In this document: piece by piece, positions 15,736 through 24,000 of the stretch
Layout of the letters: each line of letters starts with the position of its first letter
Numbering within the stretch: the first letter of the stretch is position 1
Assembly (NCBI RefSeq): GCF_002741945.1
Contig: NZ_MDVN01000018.1
Coordinates: forward strand, 141,968-205,967
Length of the DNA stretch: 64,000 nucleotides
Direction: 5' to 3'
Source of the DNA: Gaetbulibacter sp. 4G1
GTDB lineage: Bacteria > Bacteroidota > Bacteroidia > Flavobacteriales > Flavobacteriaceae
The notes under the pieces: generated by a model
What the model saw: only the letters and a program-made list of their open reading frames with translations
Database searches by the model: none
What the model was told of the DNA's origin: nothing
Made by a program: the position numbers and the translations under genes

Positions 15736-17781
15736 ATGTCAAAGAAAAGGTTACTTGCTGCCATCATGTTTACTGATATTGAAGGCTATACCTCAATAAT
15801 GCAACATGATGAAAAAAAAGCGGTGCTTATAAGAGAGCGACACAGAAGTGCTTTCGAAATGACTACCGAGGCATTTAACGGTGAAATTATTCAATATTTT
15901 GGCGATGGTACATTAAGTATTTTTAAAAGTACTGTAGAAGCGGTTGATTGTGCTATTGAATTACAAAAAGCTTTTTTAGAAGCTCCCAAAATTCCAGTTC
16001 GTATTGGTATTCACGTTGGAGATATTATTCAATCTAAGGACGATATTATTGGCGATGCCGTAAATGTAGCTTCAAGAATTGAATCTTGTGCCGTATCTGG
16101 AAGTATATTAATTTCTGATAAAGTACATGATCAAATTAGGAGTCATAAGCATATTAAAGCACAATTTTTAGATGCTTACGAGTTTAAAAATGTTGACGAA
16201 GCAATGCCTTTATTTGCTATTGCTAATGATGGATTGATAGTGCCAAAACCTGAAGACGTAAAAGGGAAATTAAAAGTAAAAAAACCAACTCCTTCAAAAC
16301 CATTTTATAAAAAGAAGAGAAACCTATTTTGGTTAATTTTAGCCATTGCATTAGTCGTTTTTATCTCTAATATTAAATCTTTTAAAATTACTACTAACGA
16401 TGCTACAAAAGATTTATCAATTGCTGTTTTGCCGTTTGATAATTTAAGCACAGACAAAGATGCCGAATTTTTTAGAGATGGTATTACCGAAGATATTTTG
16501 ACACAACTATCTAAATTAAAAGATTTACGTGTTATATCCAGAACTTCTGTTATGCAGTATAAAGGAACGCAAAAAACTATACCGGAAATAGCCAAAGAAT
16601 TGGGGGTGTCTTATATTTTAGAAGGAAGTATTAGAAAATATGATAATGATATTAGAATTACAGCTCAGTTAATTGATGCTTCCTCAGATGAGCATGTTTG
16701 GGCTGAGAATTATGATAAAACATTAACTAATATTTTTAGCCTTCAAACCGAAGTCTCTGAAGAAATTGTAGATGCTTTACATATCAATTTATCGTTTGAA
16801 GAGCAGCAACAATTAGCAATTATTCCAACACAAAGCATTGAGGCATATAAACTTTTTTTAGAAGGAAGAAATGAAGCAGATAAACGTAATGCAAAAAGTA
16901 TAGCGCAAAGTATCCTTTTATATAAAGAAGCCATTGCATTAGATCCAAATTATGCTGAAGCTTATGCTGAAATAGCAAACTCTATTTATTTAGAAACGTA
17001 TTATTCTGGTAGAAACCCAGAAGAAGCATCAAAATTAGCAAATGAATATATAGATAAAGCTGAAAAAATAAATAATAAAGTATCTCGAATTTATTCAGTT
17101 AAAGGTCTTATAAACAATATTGAAGGAAAACACGAAGCGGCAGATATAGCATTTAAGAAAGCAATTAAATTGTCGCCTAACGATTTAACAGCTAGACATC
17201 AATATTCTACTTTTTTTTATTACACAAAACAATACGAAAAACAATTAGAACAAGCAGCCATTGCATATAGGCTAGACCCTTTATCTTTTCCTACCGCAAT
17301 TAGCTATTTTAATGCGCTTACTGCGAATTATAAGTATGTTGAAGCCGAAAAGTTATTAAAAAAGGTAGATAGTAAGAATGATGGTAATAACGAGTTTGTA
17401 ATTAACAGATCTTATTTTAGGTTATATACAGACCAAAAAAAATATACTCAAGCCATTCCGCCTTTAAAGAAAATGGTAAAAAAGCAAAATGTGTTTAATC
17501 GTTTTTTGGGGTATTGTTATGCCAAAACAGGCGATACTATTAATGCTTATAATATTATTGACACTATTAGATTGAGAGCCCATCCTAAAGAAAAAAGTCA
17601 TCAGCTAGCTGTGGTTTATGCTGGATTAAAAATTACCGATAGTGTATTACACCACTTAGATACTACACGAAATAAGCAAACAAGAACGATAAGGAGAGAG
17701 CGTATGGACTTTTTTGATTATTTAAAAGATGATTCTAGATTTAAAGATGTGCTTAAATCTCATGGTATAGAATCTAAATAA
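15736..17781 (+). CDS. class III nucleotide cyclase with membrane anchor and periplasmic TPR domain
   Basis: 681 aa. Residues 1-160 are a class III (adenylate/guanylate) cyclase domain: metal ligands D14 (MFTDIEGYT) and D57 (YFGDGTLS), D103 in KDDIIGDAVN, N110 and transition-state R114 in VNVASRIE. The Lys that usually contacts the base is replaced by Gln53, so nucleotide specificity is uncertain. A single membrane helix (196-213) is followed by a FlgO/TolB-N-like domain (LSIAVLPFDNLSTD) and several TPR motifs to the C-terminus, which should lie in the periplasm and sense envelope state. It sits divergently beside an activator with a cNMP-binding domain, a plausible sender and receiver pair. 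Confidence 0.9.
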   Translation: MSKKRLLAAIMFTDIEGYTSIMQHDEKKAVLIRERHRSAFEMTTEAFNGEIIQYFGDGTLSIFKSTVEAVDCAIELQKAFLEAPKIPVRIGIHVGDIIQSKDDIIGDAVNVASRIESCAVSGSILISDKVHDQIRSHKHIKAQFLDAYEFKNVDEAMPLFAIANDGLIVPKPEDVKGKLKVKKPTPSKPFYKKKRNLFWLILAIALVVFISNIKSFKITTNDATKDLSIAVLPFDNLSTDKDAEFFRDGITEDILTQLSKLKDLRVISRTSVMQYKGTQKTIPEIAKELGVSYILEGSIRKYDNDIRITAQLIDASSDEHVWAENYDKTLTNIFSLQTEVSEEIVDALHINLSFEEQQQLAIIPTQSIEAYKLFLEGRNEADKRNAKSIAQSILLYKEAIALDPNYAEAYAEIANSIYLETYYSGRNPEEASKLANEYIDKAEKINNKVSRIYSVKGLINNIEGKHEAADIAFKKAIKLSPNDLTARHQYSTFFYYTKQYEKQLEQAAIAYRLDPLSFPTAISYFNALTANYKYVEAEKLLKKVDSKNDGNNEFVINRSYFRLYTDQKKYTQAIPPLKKMVKKQNVFNRFLGYCYAKTGDTINAYNIIDTIRLRAHPKEKSHQLAVVYAGLKITDSVLHHLDTTRNKQTRTIRRERMDFFDYLKDDSRFKDVLKSHGIESK

Positions 17782-17853
17782 TTAAAATTTAAATATTTGT
17801 AACATTTTTTTTATTTGAGCGTCAAATAAGTATCAATCAAAAAAATAATTATC

Positions 17854-18192
17854 ATGCGTCAAGACAATCAACTTTTAGTTATTACCCACTTAAGCCAATT
17901 AATTACTCTTATTACAGGTTTTGGGAGTTTAATATTACCATTAGTTTTTTGGCTTACACAAAAGGAAAAAGTGTATCAAATGGATGCACATGGTAAAAAC
18001 ATTATAAACTTTCAGTTAAGTTTAATCGTATATGCAATCATATGTATACCCTTAATTTTATTATTTGGCTTAGGTTTATTAGGCTTTATAATTTTAGGAA
18101 TAATATCTATAGTTTTTCCAATAATTAATGCTATAAAAGCAAGCAATGGAGAAACACCAAAATATCCTTTATCTCTTAATTTTATTAGTTAG
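17854..18192 (+). CDS. DUF4870 small membrane protein
   Basis: 112 aa protein of the DUF4870 (Tic20-like) family: HLSQLITLITGFGSLILPLV, then MDAHGKNIINFQLSL, then three to four hydrophobic segments. Function unknown; members are inner-membrane proteins found widely in bacteria. It follows the cyclase by 72 bases on the same strand and ends at a clear terminator. Confidence 0.88.
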   Translation: MRQDNQLLVITHLSQLITLITGFGSLILPLVFWLTQKEKVYQMDAHGKNIINFQLSLIVYAIICIPLILLFGLGLLGFIILGIISIVFPIINAIKASNGETPKYPLSLNFIS

Positions 18193-18216
18193 TTTAGTTA
18201 GTACGAGATAAGTAAA

Positions 18217-18246
18217 GCGCTCACTTTTTAGTGGGCGTTTTTTATT
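18217..18246 (+). terminator. Rho-independent terminator after the DUF4870 gene
   Basis: CGCTCACT (18218-18225), loop of four T, AGTGGGCG (18230-18237), then a T run. The stem has eight pairs including one G-T. It lies between convergent genes and may serve both. Confidence 0.8.
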
Positions 18247-18253
18247 TAAAGAT

Positions 18254-18538
18254 TTAGTCATAATTAATACGCTCGCGTATACCACCACTAGCACGGTGGA
18301 TAATTACGTCGGCATTACGGCGCTTAGCAATGGTTTTAGCTTTTTTTATAGCAGTACTTTGCTTCCTGTGTTTAGAAGTAATACGCTTATTACCCTCTCG
18401 TCGCACAGCCCAACCCTCTTCGTAAGGCACAACATGCTGATGCCAAGTTTTAGTTTTCTTGTTTGCACTTTTAAAATAAGCCTCAAAGAGTTCTTTTAAA
18501 ACTTGAATCCAAGATGTTGGTTTACTGCTTTTTGACAT
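18254..18538 (-). CDS. DUF2188 protein
   Basis: 94 aa basic protein whose C-terminal two thirds match DUF2188: HQHVVPYEEGWAVRREGNKR, then ATAIKKAKTIAKRR-like helix and ADVIIHRASGGIRERINYD. The N-terminal 30 residues are an extra Lys- and Ser-rich extension. Members are small proteins of unknown function; the fold may bind nucleic acid. The gene converges on DUF4870 and is upstream of an empty copy of the structured repeat family. Confidence 0.85.
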   Translation of the reverse strand: MSKSSKPTSWIQVLKELFEAYFKSANKKTKTWHQHVVPYEEGWAVRREGNKRITSKHRKQSTAIKKAKTIAKRRNADVIIHRASGGIRERINYD

Positions 18539-18670
18539 AGAAGATTAATTGTAAATCTAAGATACTATAATTTAGTAAAAACGAAATAAAAAAACCAAGG
18601 TATTGTCTTAAGGGATAGAAGTCCAGTAGGTACTAAACTTTTGTAACTATTGTAAAACTTAATGGCGCTA

Positions 18671-18694
18671 GTTTGTTTGTTTGTTTGTTTGTTT
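18671..18694. repeat. tetranucleotide microsatellite (GTTT)6
   Basis: Six perfect GTTT units in a row, 133 bases upstream of the DUF2188 start. Such runs are prone to slippage; here it is non-coding. Confidence 0.9.
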
Positions 18695-18735
18695 CTGATT
18701 TTTAATACTGAAAACACTGTTTGTTTTTGTAGAGG

Positions 18736-18797
18736 TTCGTTTAATGTTTTTTACGGATATGCGTCGTTTTAATGACTTATATCCGACGTTAAACGAA
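18736..18797. repeat. structured attC-like site, empty copy
   Basis: Outer arms TTCGTTTAATGT (18736-18747) and ACGTTAAACGAA (18786-18797) pair at 11 of 12 positions. Inner arms CGGATAT (18754-18760) and ATATCCG (18779-18785) pair perfectly round loop GCGTCGTTTTAATGACTT. The right box GTTAAAC fits the attC R' consensus GTTRRRY; the left box GTTTAAT fits RYYYAAC at six of seven positions. The flank TTTTTCAGACAAAATCAAG resembles that of the copy at 48079-48137. No gene is enclosed. Confidence 0.7.
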
Positions 18798-18919
18798 GTT
18801 AGCTAATTTTTCAGACAAAATCAAGCGTTTGTTATTTACGCAAAAAAGCAACAATCTAATTAAAGATTATTGCTTTTATATTATAAGATTCTTACTGTAG
18901 TTTACCTTGAGTGTAGAAT

Positions 18920-20038
18920 CTAAGAATTCAACATCACAGGCATAACTAACATTGTAATTTGTTCACCTTCATCTAAACCATCAATTGGTGTTAAAATACC
19001 GGCTCTATTTGGCATACTCATTTCTAGTTGTACTTCATCAGAGTTAAGATTGTTTAACATTTCTGTTAAAAAACGTGAGTTAAAGCCTATTTGCATGTCA
19101 TCACCTTGGTAATCACATGTTAAACGCTCTTCTGCCTTATTGCTGTAATCTATATCTTCAGCTGAAATATTAAGTTCTGCACCAGCAATTTTTAAACGTA
19201 TTTGATGCGTGGTTTTATTAGAAAAAATACTAACACGTCGCACAGAATTTAAAAACTGTGTTCTATCAATTGAAAGTTTATTAGGATTTTCTTTTGGGAT
19301 TACAGCTTCGTAGTTTGGATATTTTCCATCAATTAAACGGCAAATAAGCTCAGAGTTTTCAAAAGTAAATTTAGCATTACTTTCGTTATATTCTATAGTG
19401 ACATCATCTTCACTAGCTGCTAAAATTCCTTTTAAAAGATTTAAAGGTTTTTTAGGCATAATAAACTCTGCTACTTGATTTGCTTTTATGTCTTCTCGAG
19501 TATATTTTACTAGTTTATGAGCATCGGTAGCAACAAACGTTAAGCCTTGAGTAGAAAATTGAAAAAATACACCGCTCATTACAGGGCGTAAATCATCATT
19601 TCCAGCAGCAAAAATAGTTTTGCTTATTGCTGTAGCAAGCACATCACCAGTTATAACTGTTTTGCTTGGGTCTTCTAAAGCTACTGCTTTTGGAAATTCA
19701 TTCCCATCTGCATAAGCTAAAGCATATTTACCATGGTTAGAGCTAATTTCAACAGTATTGTTATCTTCAACTACAAAAGTTAAAGGTTGCTCAGGAAACG
19801 TTTTTAAAGTATCTAGTAATAAACGAGCAGGAATTGCAACACTACCTTTACTATCGCTTTCTACATCTAAAGAAGAAGCCATTGTAGTTTCTAAATCACT
19901 TGCAGAAACAGTTAATTTAGAGTGGTCTAATTCAAATAAAAAATTATCTAAAATTGGTAAGGTATTCGAGCTATTAATAACCCCTCCTAAAACTTGTAAT
20001 TGTTTTAACAAATAGGTACTTGATACTATAAATTTCAT
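18920..20038 (-). CDS. dnaN: DNA polymerase III sliding clamp (beta subunit)
   Basis: 372 aa ring-forming clamp that tethers replicative polymerase to DNA in the cytoplasm. Start MKFIVSSTYLLKQLQVLGGV and motifs SNTLPILDNFL, VRRVSIFSNKTTHQIRL, LTPIDG and the C-terminal MLVMPVMLNS are diagnostic. All three clamp domains are present and the length matches the family. It is not next to dnaA here, as is usual in Flavobacteriaceae. CAAATATA at 20147-20154 (complement of a -7 box) may be its promoter, with a spacer of 24 bases to the nearest CAAA, longer than usual. Confidence 0.97.
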   Translation of the reverse strand: MKFIVSSTYLLKQLQVLGGVINSSNTLPILDNFLFELDHSKLTVSASDLETTMASSLDVESDSKGSVAIPARLLLDTLKTFPEQPLTFVVEDNNTVEISSNHGKYALAYADGNEFPKAVALEDPSKTVITGDVLATAISKTIFAAGNDDLRPVMSGVFFQFSTQGLTFVATDAHKLVKYTREDIKANQVAEFIMPKKPLNLLKGILAASEDDVTIEYNESNAKFTFENSELICRLIDGKYPNYEAVIPKENPNKLSIDRTQFLNSVRRVSIFSNKTTHQIRLKIAGAELNISAEDIDYSNKAEERLTCDYQGDDMQIGFNSRFLTEMLNNLNSDEVQLEMSMPNRAGILTPIDGLDEGEQITMLVMPVMLNS

Positions 20039-20193
20039 GTGCTAATCTATATTTTTTTTAAAGGTCATATGTTGCATTTATATTATAATTTCAACTAATA
20101 CAAAAATCATTATAAATGAGTTTGAATTTTGAATAAATGCTACTTACAAATATATTCCATACTAATTAATATAGGAAACAAACTTATTAACAT

Positions 20194-22587
20194 TTAAGTC
20201 GTGTATTTTTTCTTTCTATAGTAATTAAAAGTAAAACCAAATAAAGCTAATAATACTAATGGTAATGCTATATTTATGAGCTGCCATTTTGTTTTTTGAG
20301 CCGCTATTTTTTGCTGATCTAAAAATGCCACAGCAATTTCTTTTGATCGAATGTTTATAAGTCCATTATCGTCTAGCAAATAATTAACAGCATTCAGTAA
20401 AAATTCTTTGTTGCCATAAGTTTGTCCAGTCCATCTATCAAACCCTAATTCTTGAGGAACGTTTTTTGCTACGTCGTTTTTAATCACATCACCATCAGCT
20501 ATAACAATCATTTTGGTTAAAACACTTTTGTTTTTTTCTTCTGAAAGATTAAAAGGTTTTATACGGTTATTGTAAACACTAGTAAATTCGCCCTCTAATA
20601 AAATAGCTAGAGCTTGATTTGCCTTATTAAATGATGCTGGATTTTGTTCTTGAGTTACAACTTCTAAACTTATTTCTTTAGGTGTGCCTTCTAATTTTGT
20701 AAGTGGAGCACTCTCTAAAAGAATAGTTTTATTGATACTGCTTTTTAAGGTGTCAATTTGATTTGCGAAATCGAATTTTACTAAGTTTAAATTATTAACA
20801 ATAGGATGCTTACTATTTGAAGAAGCTAGAGGCGAATATGGCCATCTTAAATTTTGAAACTGGGAGTCGCTACCTTCTCCAATAGCCAAAGTAATAGGAG
20901 CGGAGTAGAGTGTACTTATCATAACAGGATTAATACGAATACCATATTTAAAAAAGAAATCGTTTAAATTCAAGTTTCTTGGAACTGCCAAATTAGCCCC
21001 TGAAGCATTATACAAGCTATCTTTCTCCATAGCAACATTATCAATAAGCCAAAGGCTTTTTCCGCCACTCATAGTAAACTGATCTAAAACTAACTTTTCT
21101 TTTTCAGAAAAAGCTTCGGTAGGTTTTGCAGAAATAATTAAATCAAATTTATTTAAATCGCTAAGTGTTTTTTGTGGATTATTTGCAACACTATCTAAGG
21201 TAAAAGGCGCAATAAAATAATATTCATTAATTTTTTTTATAAAGTCTGCAATGTATTTATCTTCCAATTGATTATTACCTTTTAAAACGGCAATTTTTTT
21301 CTGCTTAGGTGTTGTTAATTTACTAAAACCATCAGTAAAAGCATATTCTAAATGCTGTACAGAGTTAGTCACTAATTCTTGCTGCGAGGCGCCAATTTTA
21401 TTTTTAACCAAAGGAATAGTAATGGTAACATCGTTATAACTTGCCAAAGCCCAAGGAAAAATAATAGCTTGAGATGATTTTCCGCTTTCTTGTACACTTA
21501 ATTGCATAGGTGTAAGTCCACGTTGTGCGAGTTGCTGGATGTTACGCTCACGAGTCGCTTCGTCTTCTAAAGGATTTATAAAATTAAAATTAATGTTACT
21601 GTTCTCTTCTGAAAATTCTTCAAGCAGTTGTTTGGTTTCCCTCTGAAGGCGTTTAAATTCAGATGGAAAATCGTCACCTTTTAAAAATACATCAACAATA
21701 ATAGGAGAATTAATGGTACTAATAATTTGTTTCGAAGCTTCACTTAAAGTGTAACGATTATCTTCAGTTAAATCAAAACGTTTATGGACTGATGAAGAGA
21801 AAACATTTAAGCCTATTAAACTTAACAATATAATTGAAATACGTTGCCACTCTTTTTTATTAATTTTTTGTGTTTTAATAGCTGTAATCGTTAGCATTAT
21901 AAAGAATAACGTTACGCTAAAAAAGTATAGAATATTGCTTGTGTCAAGCACTCCACGACTCATGCTTTTAAAATGATAACTCATGCCTAATTGCTCAACA
22001 AAAGCGCTAGACGTAATATCTGAAATACCTTCAAAACCAATGTAAAAAATAAAACAAAGAAAAACGGCACTAATAAATGCCACAATTTGATTATCAGTAA
22101 TAGTAGAACAAAATATGCCAATTGCAGTATAAGATGCCATTAAAAAGAACAACCCAAAGTAAGACCCAAGCGTGCTGCCAATATCTAAATTTCCAACTGG
22201 GTTTCCTAATTGATAAACAGTGTATACATAAAGTAAAGTAGGCAAAAGCGCGATTAAAATTAAAACAAAAGCGCCAAAATATTTACCTAAAACTATGTTT
22301 GTATGAGAGATTGGTTTTGTAAGTAGTAGCTCTAAAGTACCTTGTTTTTTTTCATCCGAAAAACCGCGCATGGTTACAGCAGGAATTAAGAAAATTAATA
22401 TCCAAGGTGCTAATAAAAAGAAAGATGATAAATCGGCAAACCCATAATCTAGAATATTAAATTCGCCTTTAAATAACCATAAAAACAAGCCGTTTAATAA
22501 AAGGAATATTGCAATTACTAAATAGCCTATTGGTGATGCAAAAAATGAGTTTATTTCTTTTTTTAAAATTGCTAACATTTGTTTCAT
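20194..22587 (-). CDS. gldG: fused GldF-GldG gliding-motility ABC transporter protein
   Basis: Inner-membrane protein of about 797 aa that joins two proteins usually encoded separately in Flavobacterium: GldF, an ABC-2 permease of about 240 aa (ILKKEINSFFASPIGYLVI, GFSDEKKQGTLELLLTKPIS), and GldG (KRFDLTEDNRYTLSEASKQI, then a large periplasmic domain and a C-terminal membrane helix). With GldA as ATPase they form the GldAFG complex needed for gliding in some species. The fusion point lies near residues 240-255, in frame. The frame opens further to 22611, but those codons fall in a palindromic repeat starting at 22594, so the ATG at 22587 (MKQMLAILKKE) was chosen; 22578 is also possible. Confidence 0.9.
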   Translation of the reverse strand: MKQMLAILKKEINSFFASPIGYLVIAIFLLLNGLFLWLFKGEFNILDYGFADLSSFFLLAPWILIFLIPAVTMRGFSDEKKQGTLELLLTKPISHTNIVLGKYFGAFVLILIALLPTLLYVYTVYQLGNPVGNLDIGSTLGSYFGLFFLMASYTAIGIFCSTITDNQIVAFISAVFLCFIFYIGFEGISDITSSAFVEQLGMSYHFKSMSRGVLDTSNILYFFSVTLFFIMLTITAIKTQKINKKEWQRISIILLSLIGLNVFSSSVHKRFDLTEDNRYTLSEASKQIISTINSPIIVDVFLKGDDFPSEFKRLQRETKQLLEEFSEENSNINFNFINPLEDEATRERNIQQLAQRGLTPMQLSVQESGKSSQAIIFPWALASYNDVTITIPLVKNKIGASQQELVTNSVQHLEYAFTDGFSKLTTPKQKKIAVLKGNNQLEDKYIADFIKKINEYYFIAPFTLDSVANNPQKTLSDLNKFDLIISAKPTEAFSEKEKLVLDQFTMSGGKSLWLIDNVAMEKDSLYNASGANLAVPRNLNLNDFFFKYGIRINPVMISTLYSAPITLAIGEGSDSQFQNLRWPYSPLASSNSKHPIVNNLNLVKFDFANQIDTLKSSINKTILLESAPLTKLEGTPKEISLEVVTQEQNPASFNKANQALAILLEGEFTSVYNNRIKPFNLSEEKNKSVLTKMIVIADGDVIKNDVAKNVPQELGFDRWTGQTYGNKEFLLNAVNYLLDDNGLINIRSKEIAVAFLDQQKIAAQKTKWQLINIALPLVLLALFGFTFNYYRKKKYTT

Positions 22588-22593
22588 TTTGTA

Positions 22594-22704
22594 CGTCATT
22601 ACGAGGAACATAGTGACGTTGTAATCTTTTTGTTTTAACAGATTGCTATACTTCGACTGCGCTCAGTACAGACTTTAAATTTATTAATTTGTCTTACAAT
22701 GACG
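22594..22704. repeat. imperfect palindromic repeat (REP-like)
   Basis: CGTCATTACGAGGAA at the left and AATGACG (22698-22704) at the right form outer arms; GTAATCT and AGATTGC form inner arms round a TTTTGTTTTAAC loop. The right half includes TTCGACTGCGCTCAGT, itself a common dispersed motif in Bacteroidota. It begins seven bases upstream of the gldFG start. Confidence 0.75.
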
Positions 22705-22717
22705 ATTAATTTGTTGT

Positions 22718-23014
22718 TTATTCCAAACTTTCTAGCTTGTCAACACTCCAAGCTTCTGGGCTTGCATTAAAAAGTGGTTTGGTTTTACTCCAAACGTTTT
22801 TAAATAAATCAGATTGTCTGTAAGCTTCTAAATCATCTTCAGAATTCCAATAACTGTAAGTGAAAAAAATATTTGTGTTATTTTTATCTCTATACAATTC
22901 TAAAAAATTACAGCCTTTAAATGCTCTAATTTTATTTTTATTGGCATCAAAGTTTTTAAGAAATTCTTCAATAGCTGTTTCATTAAAACTCATCTTTACA
23001 ATTCTTACAAACAT
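22718..23014 (-). CDS. antibiotic biosynthesis monooxygenase (ABM) fold protein
   Basis: 98 aa dimeric alpha-beta barrel. It starts MFVRIVKMSF and has FLELYRDKNNTNIFFTYSYW followed by AYRQSDLFKNVWSKTKPLF, the usual ABM pattern. The family includes quinol monooxygenases and haem-degrading enzymes; reaction here unknown, possibly detoxification. It follows the SAM hydroxide adenosyltransferase by four bases and is probably co-transcribed with it. Confidence 0.85.
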   Translation of the reverse strand: MFVRIVKMSFNETAIEEFLKNFDANKNKIRAFKGCNFLELYRDKNNTNIFFTYSYWNSEDDLEAYRQSDLFKNVWSKTKPLFNASPEAWSVDKLESLE

Positions 23015-23018
23015 TAAA

Positions 23019-23855
23019 TCATTCTTTAATAAAATTAATACTTACAGCATCCATAATACCTAATCCCATTAAGGACGATGCGCTACCAACAGTAGTCGTG
23101 TTACTTTTGTAAAGGGCTATTTCTAAAAAGCCACCAGAATTAAAAACCACCAAACCTCTACCTTCGTCATGTCTTTTTTCCTCAGGAATTTCAAAATTCA
23201 CTATATCACTGTACTTAGAAAAAATGGTTTTAAATTTATAGTTTCTTGCCGATACCTCAAAAGGCCTTCCTTTCTGAATAGTTTCAAAAAAACCACGTTT
23301 TATATTAGTAACTACATTCCCATAATTGTCTATGTATATTACGCTACCAATAATTTGACTTTTGTCCTCGTTAACATAGGGTACAATATTTTTAATAGGC
23401 TTTATATTGGTAATAGCTTTACCAATAATATCAAGAGTACCACCACGCGCTATATGACAAGCTACTTTTACAAATACATCTAAAACAGGAAAACTGGTTT
23501 GTATTTTATCATGTATATTAATTTCAACAATTTTTTCAGGAGCAATTTCAGAACAAATCATACTCATAATCCCATTGTTGGCACAAATAAAAAAATGATC
23601 ATCTAATTTTATTGCAATATGCTTGTTTTCAGGATTTATTTCAGAATCTATTCCAATAATATGTATGGTGCCTTTTGGGAAGCTATTGTAAGCATTTTGA
23701 ATTATATAAGCCGCTTCTGGAATACTAAAAGGCGATACAGAATGAGAGATATCAACAATTTTAACATCTGGTAGCTCACTGTAAATCGCACCTTTTGTAG
23801 CGCCAGCAAAGTGATCTTTTTCACCAAAATCTGTTGTTAAAGTTATTATCGCCAT
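23019..23855 (-). CDS. SAM hydroxide adenosyltransferase (DUF62 family)
   Basis: 278 aa cytoplasmic enzyme that hydrolyses S-adenosylmethionine to adenosine and methionine, related to fluorinase and chlorinase. It starts MAIITLTTDFGEKDHFAGA; the Asp and downstream IDSEINPENKHIAIK and ICANNGIMS segments are typical, as is IDNYGNVVTNI in the C-terminal domain. The longer reading frame begins with a TTG two codons upstream; the ATG at 23855 fits the family start. It is divergent from phoH with 145 bases between the starts. Confidence 0.9.
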   Translation of the reverse strand: MAIITLTTDFGEKDHFAGATKGAIYSELPDVKIVDISHSVSPFSIPEAAYIIQNAYNSFPKGTIHIIGIDSEINPENKHIAIKLDDHFFICANNGIMSMICSEIAPEKIVEINIHDKIQTSFPVLDVFVKVACHIARGGTLDIIGKAITNIKPIKNIVPYVNEDKSQIIGSVIYIDNYGNVVTNIKRGFFETIQKGRPFEVSARNYKFKTIFSKYSDIVNFEIPEEKRHDEGRGLVVFNSGGFLEIALYKSNTTTVGSASSLMGLGIMDAVSINFIKE

Positions 23856-24000
23856 TGGCAAAATTGTTGATATGTTTTTAATGTTAGGTCACTCAAATTT
23901 ATGTATTTTTGAGCTTTATGAATGTGTTTTACAAACCTACATAAATTTTCGTTTTCGTTTTTATATTTTAAATGAAAATTATAACATTAAACATACGCTT

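Larger units (their letters stand above)
18539..18919. other. gene-free region with microsatellite and structured repeat
   Basis: 381 bases between dnaN (downstream side) and the DUF2188 gene. No credible gene on either strand. It holds a (GTTT)6 microsatellite at 18671-18694, a complete palindromic site of the structured repeat family at 18736-18797, and a conserved right flank of that site to about 18830. Confidence 0.6.

Noticed and set aside
18671..18694. GTTT run considered as part of a CRISPR array or telomere-like sequence
   Set aside because: There are no spacers and the unit is four bases; it is a simple microsatellite.
20194..22587. Programmed frameshift between gldF and gldG
   Set aside because: The A-rich join near 21850-21900 could suggest one, but both parts are in the same frame, so no shift is needed.
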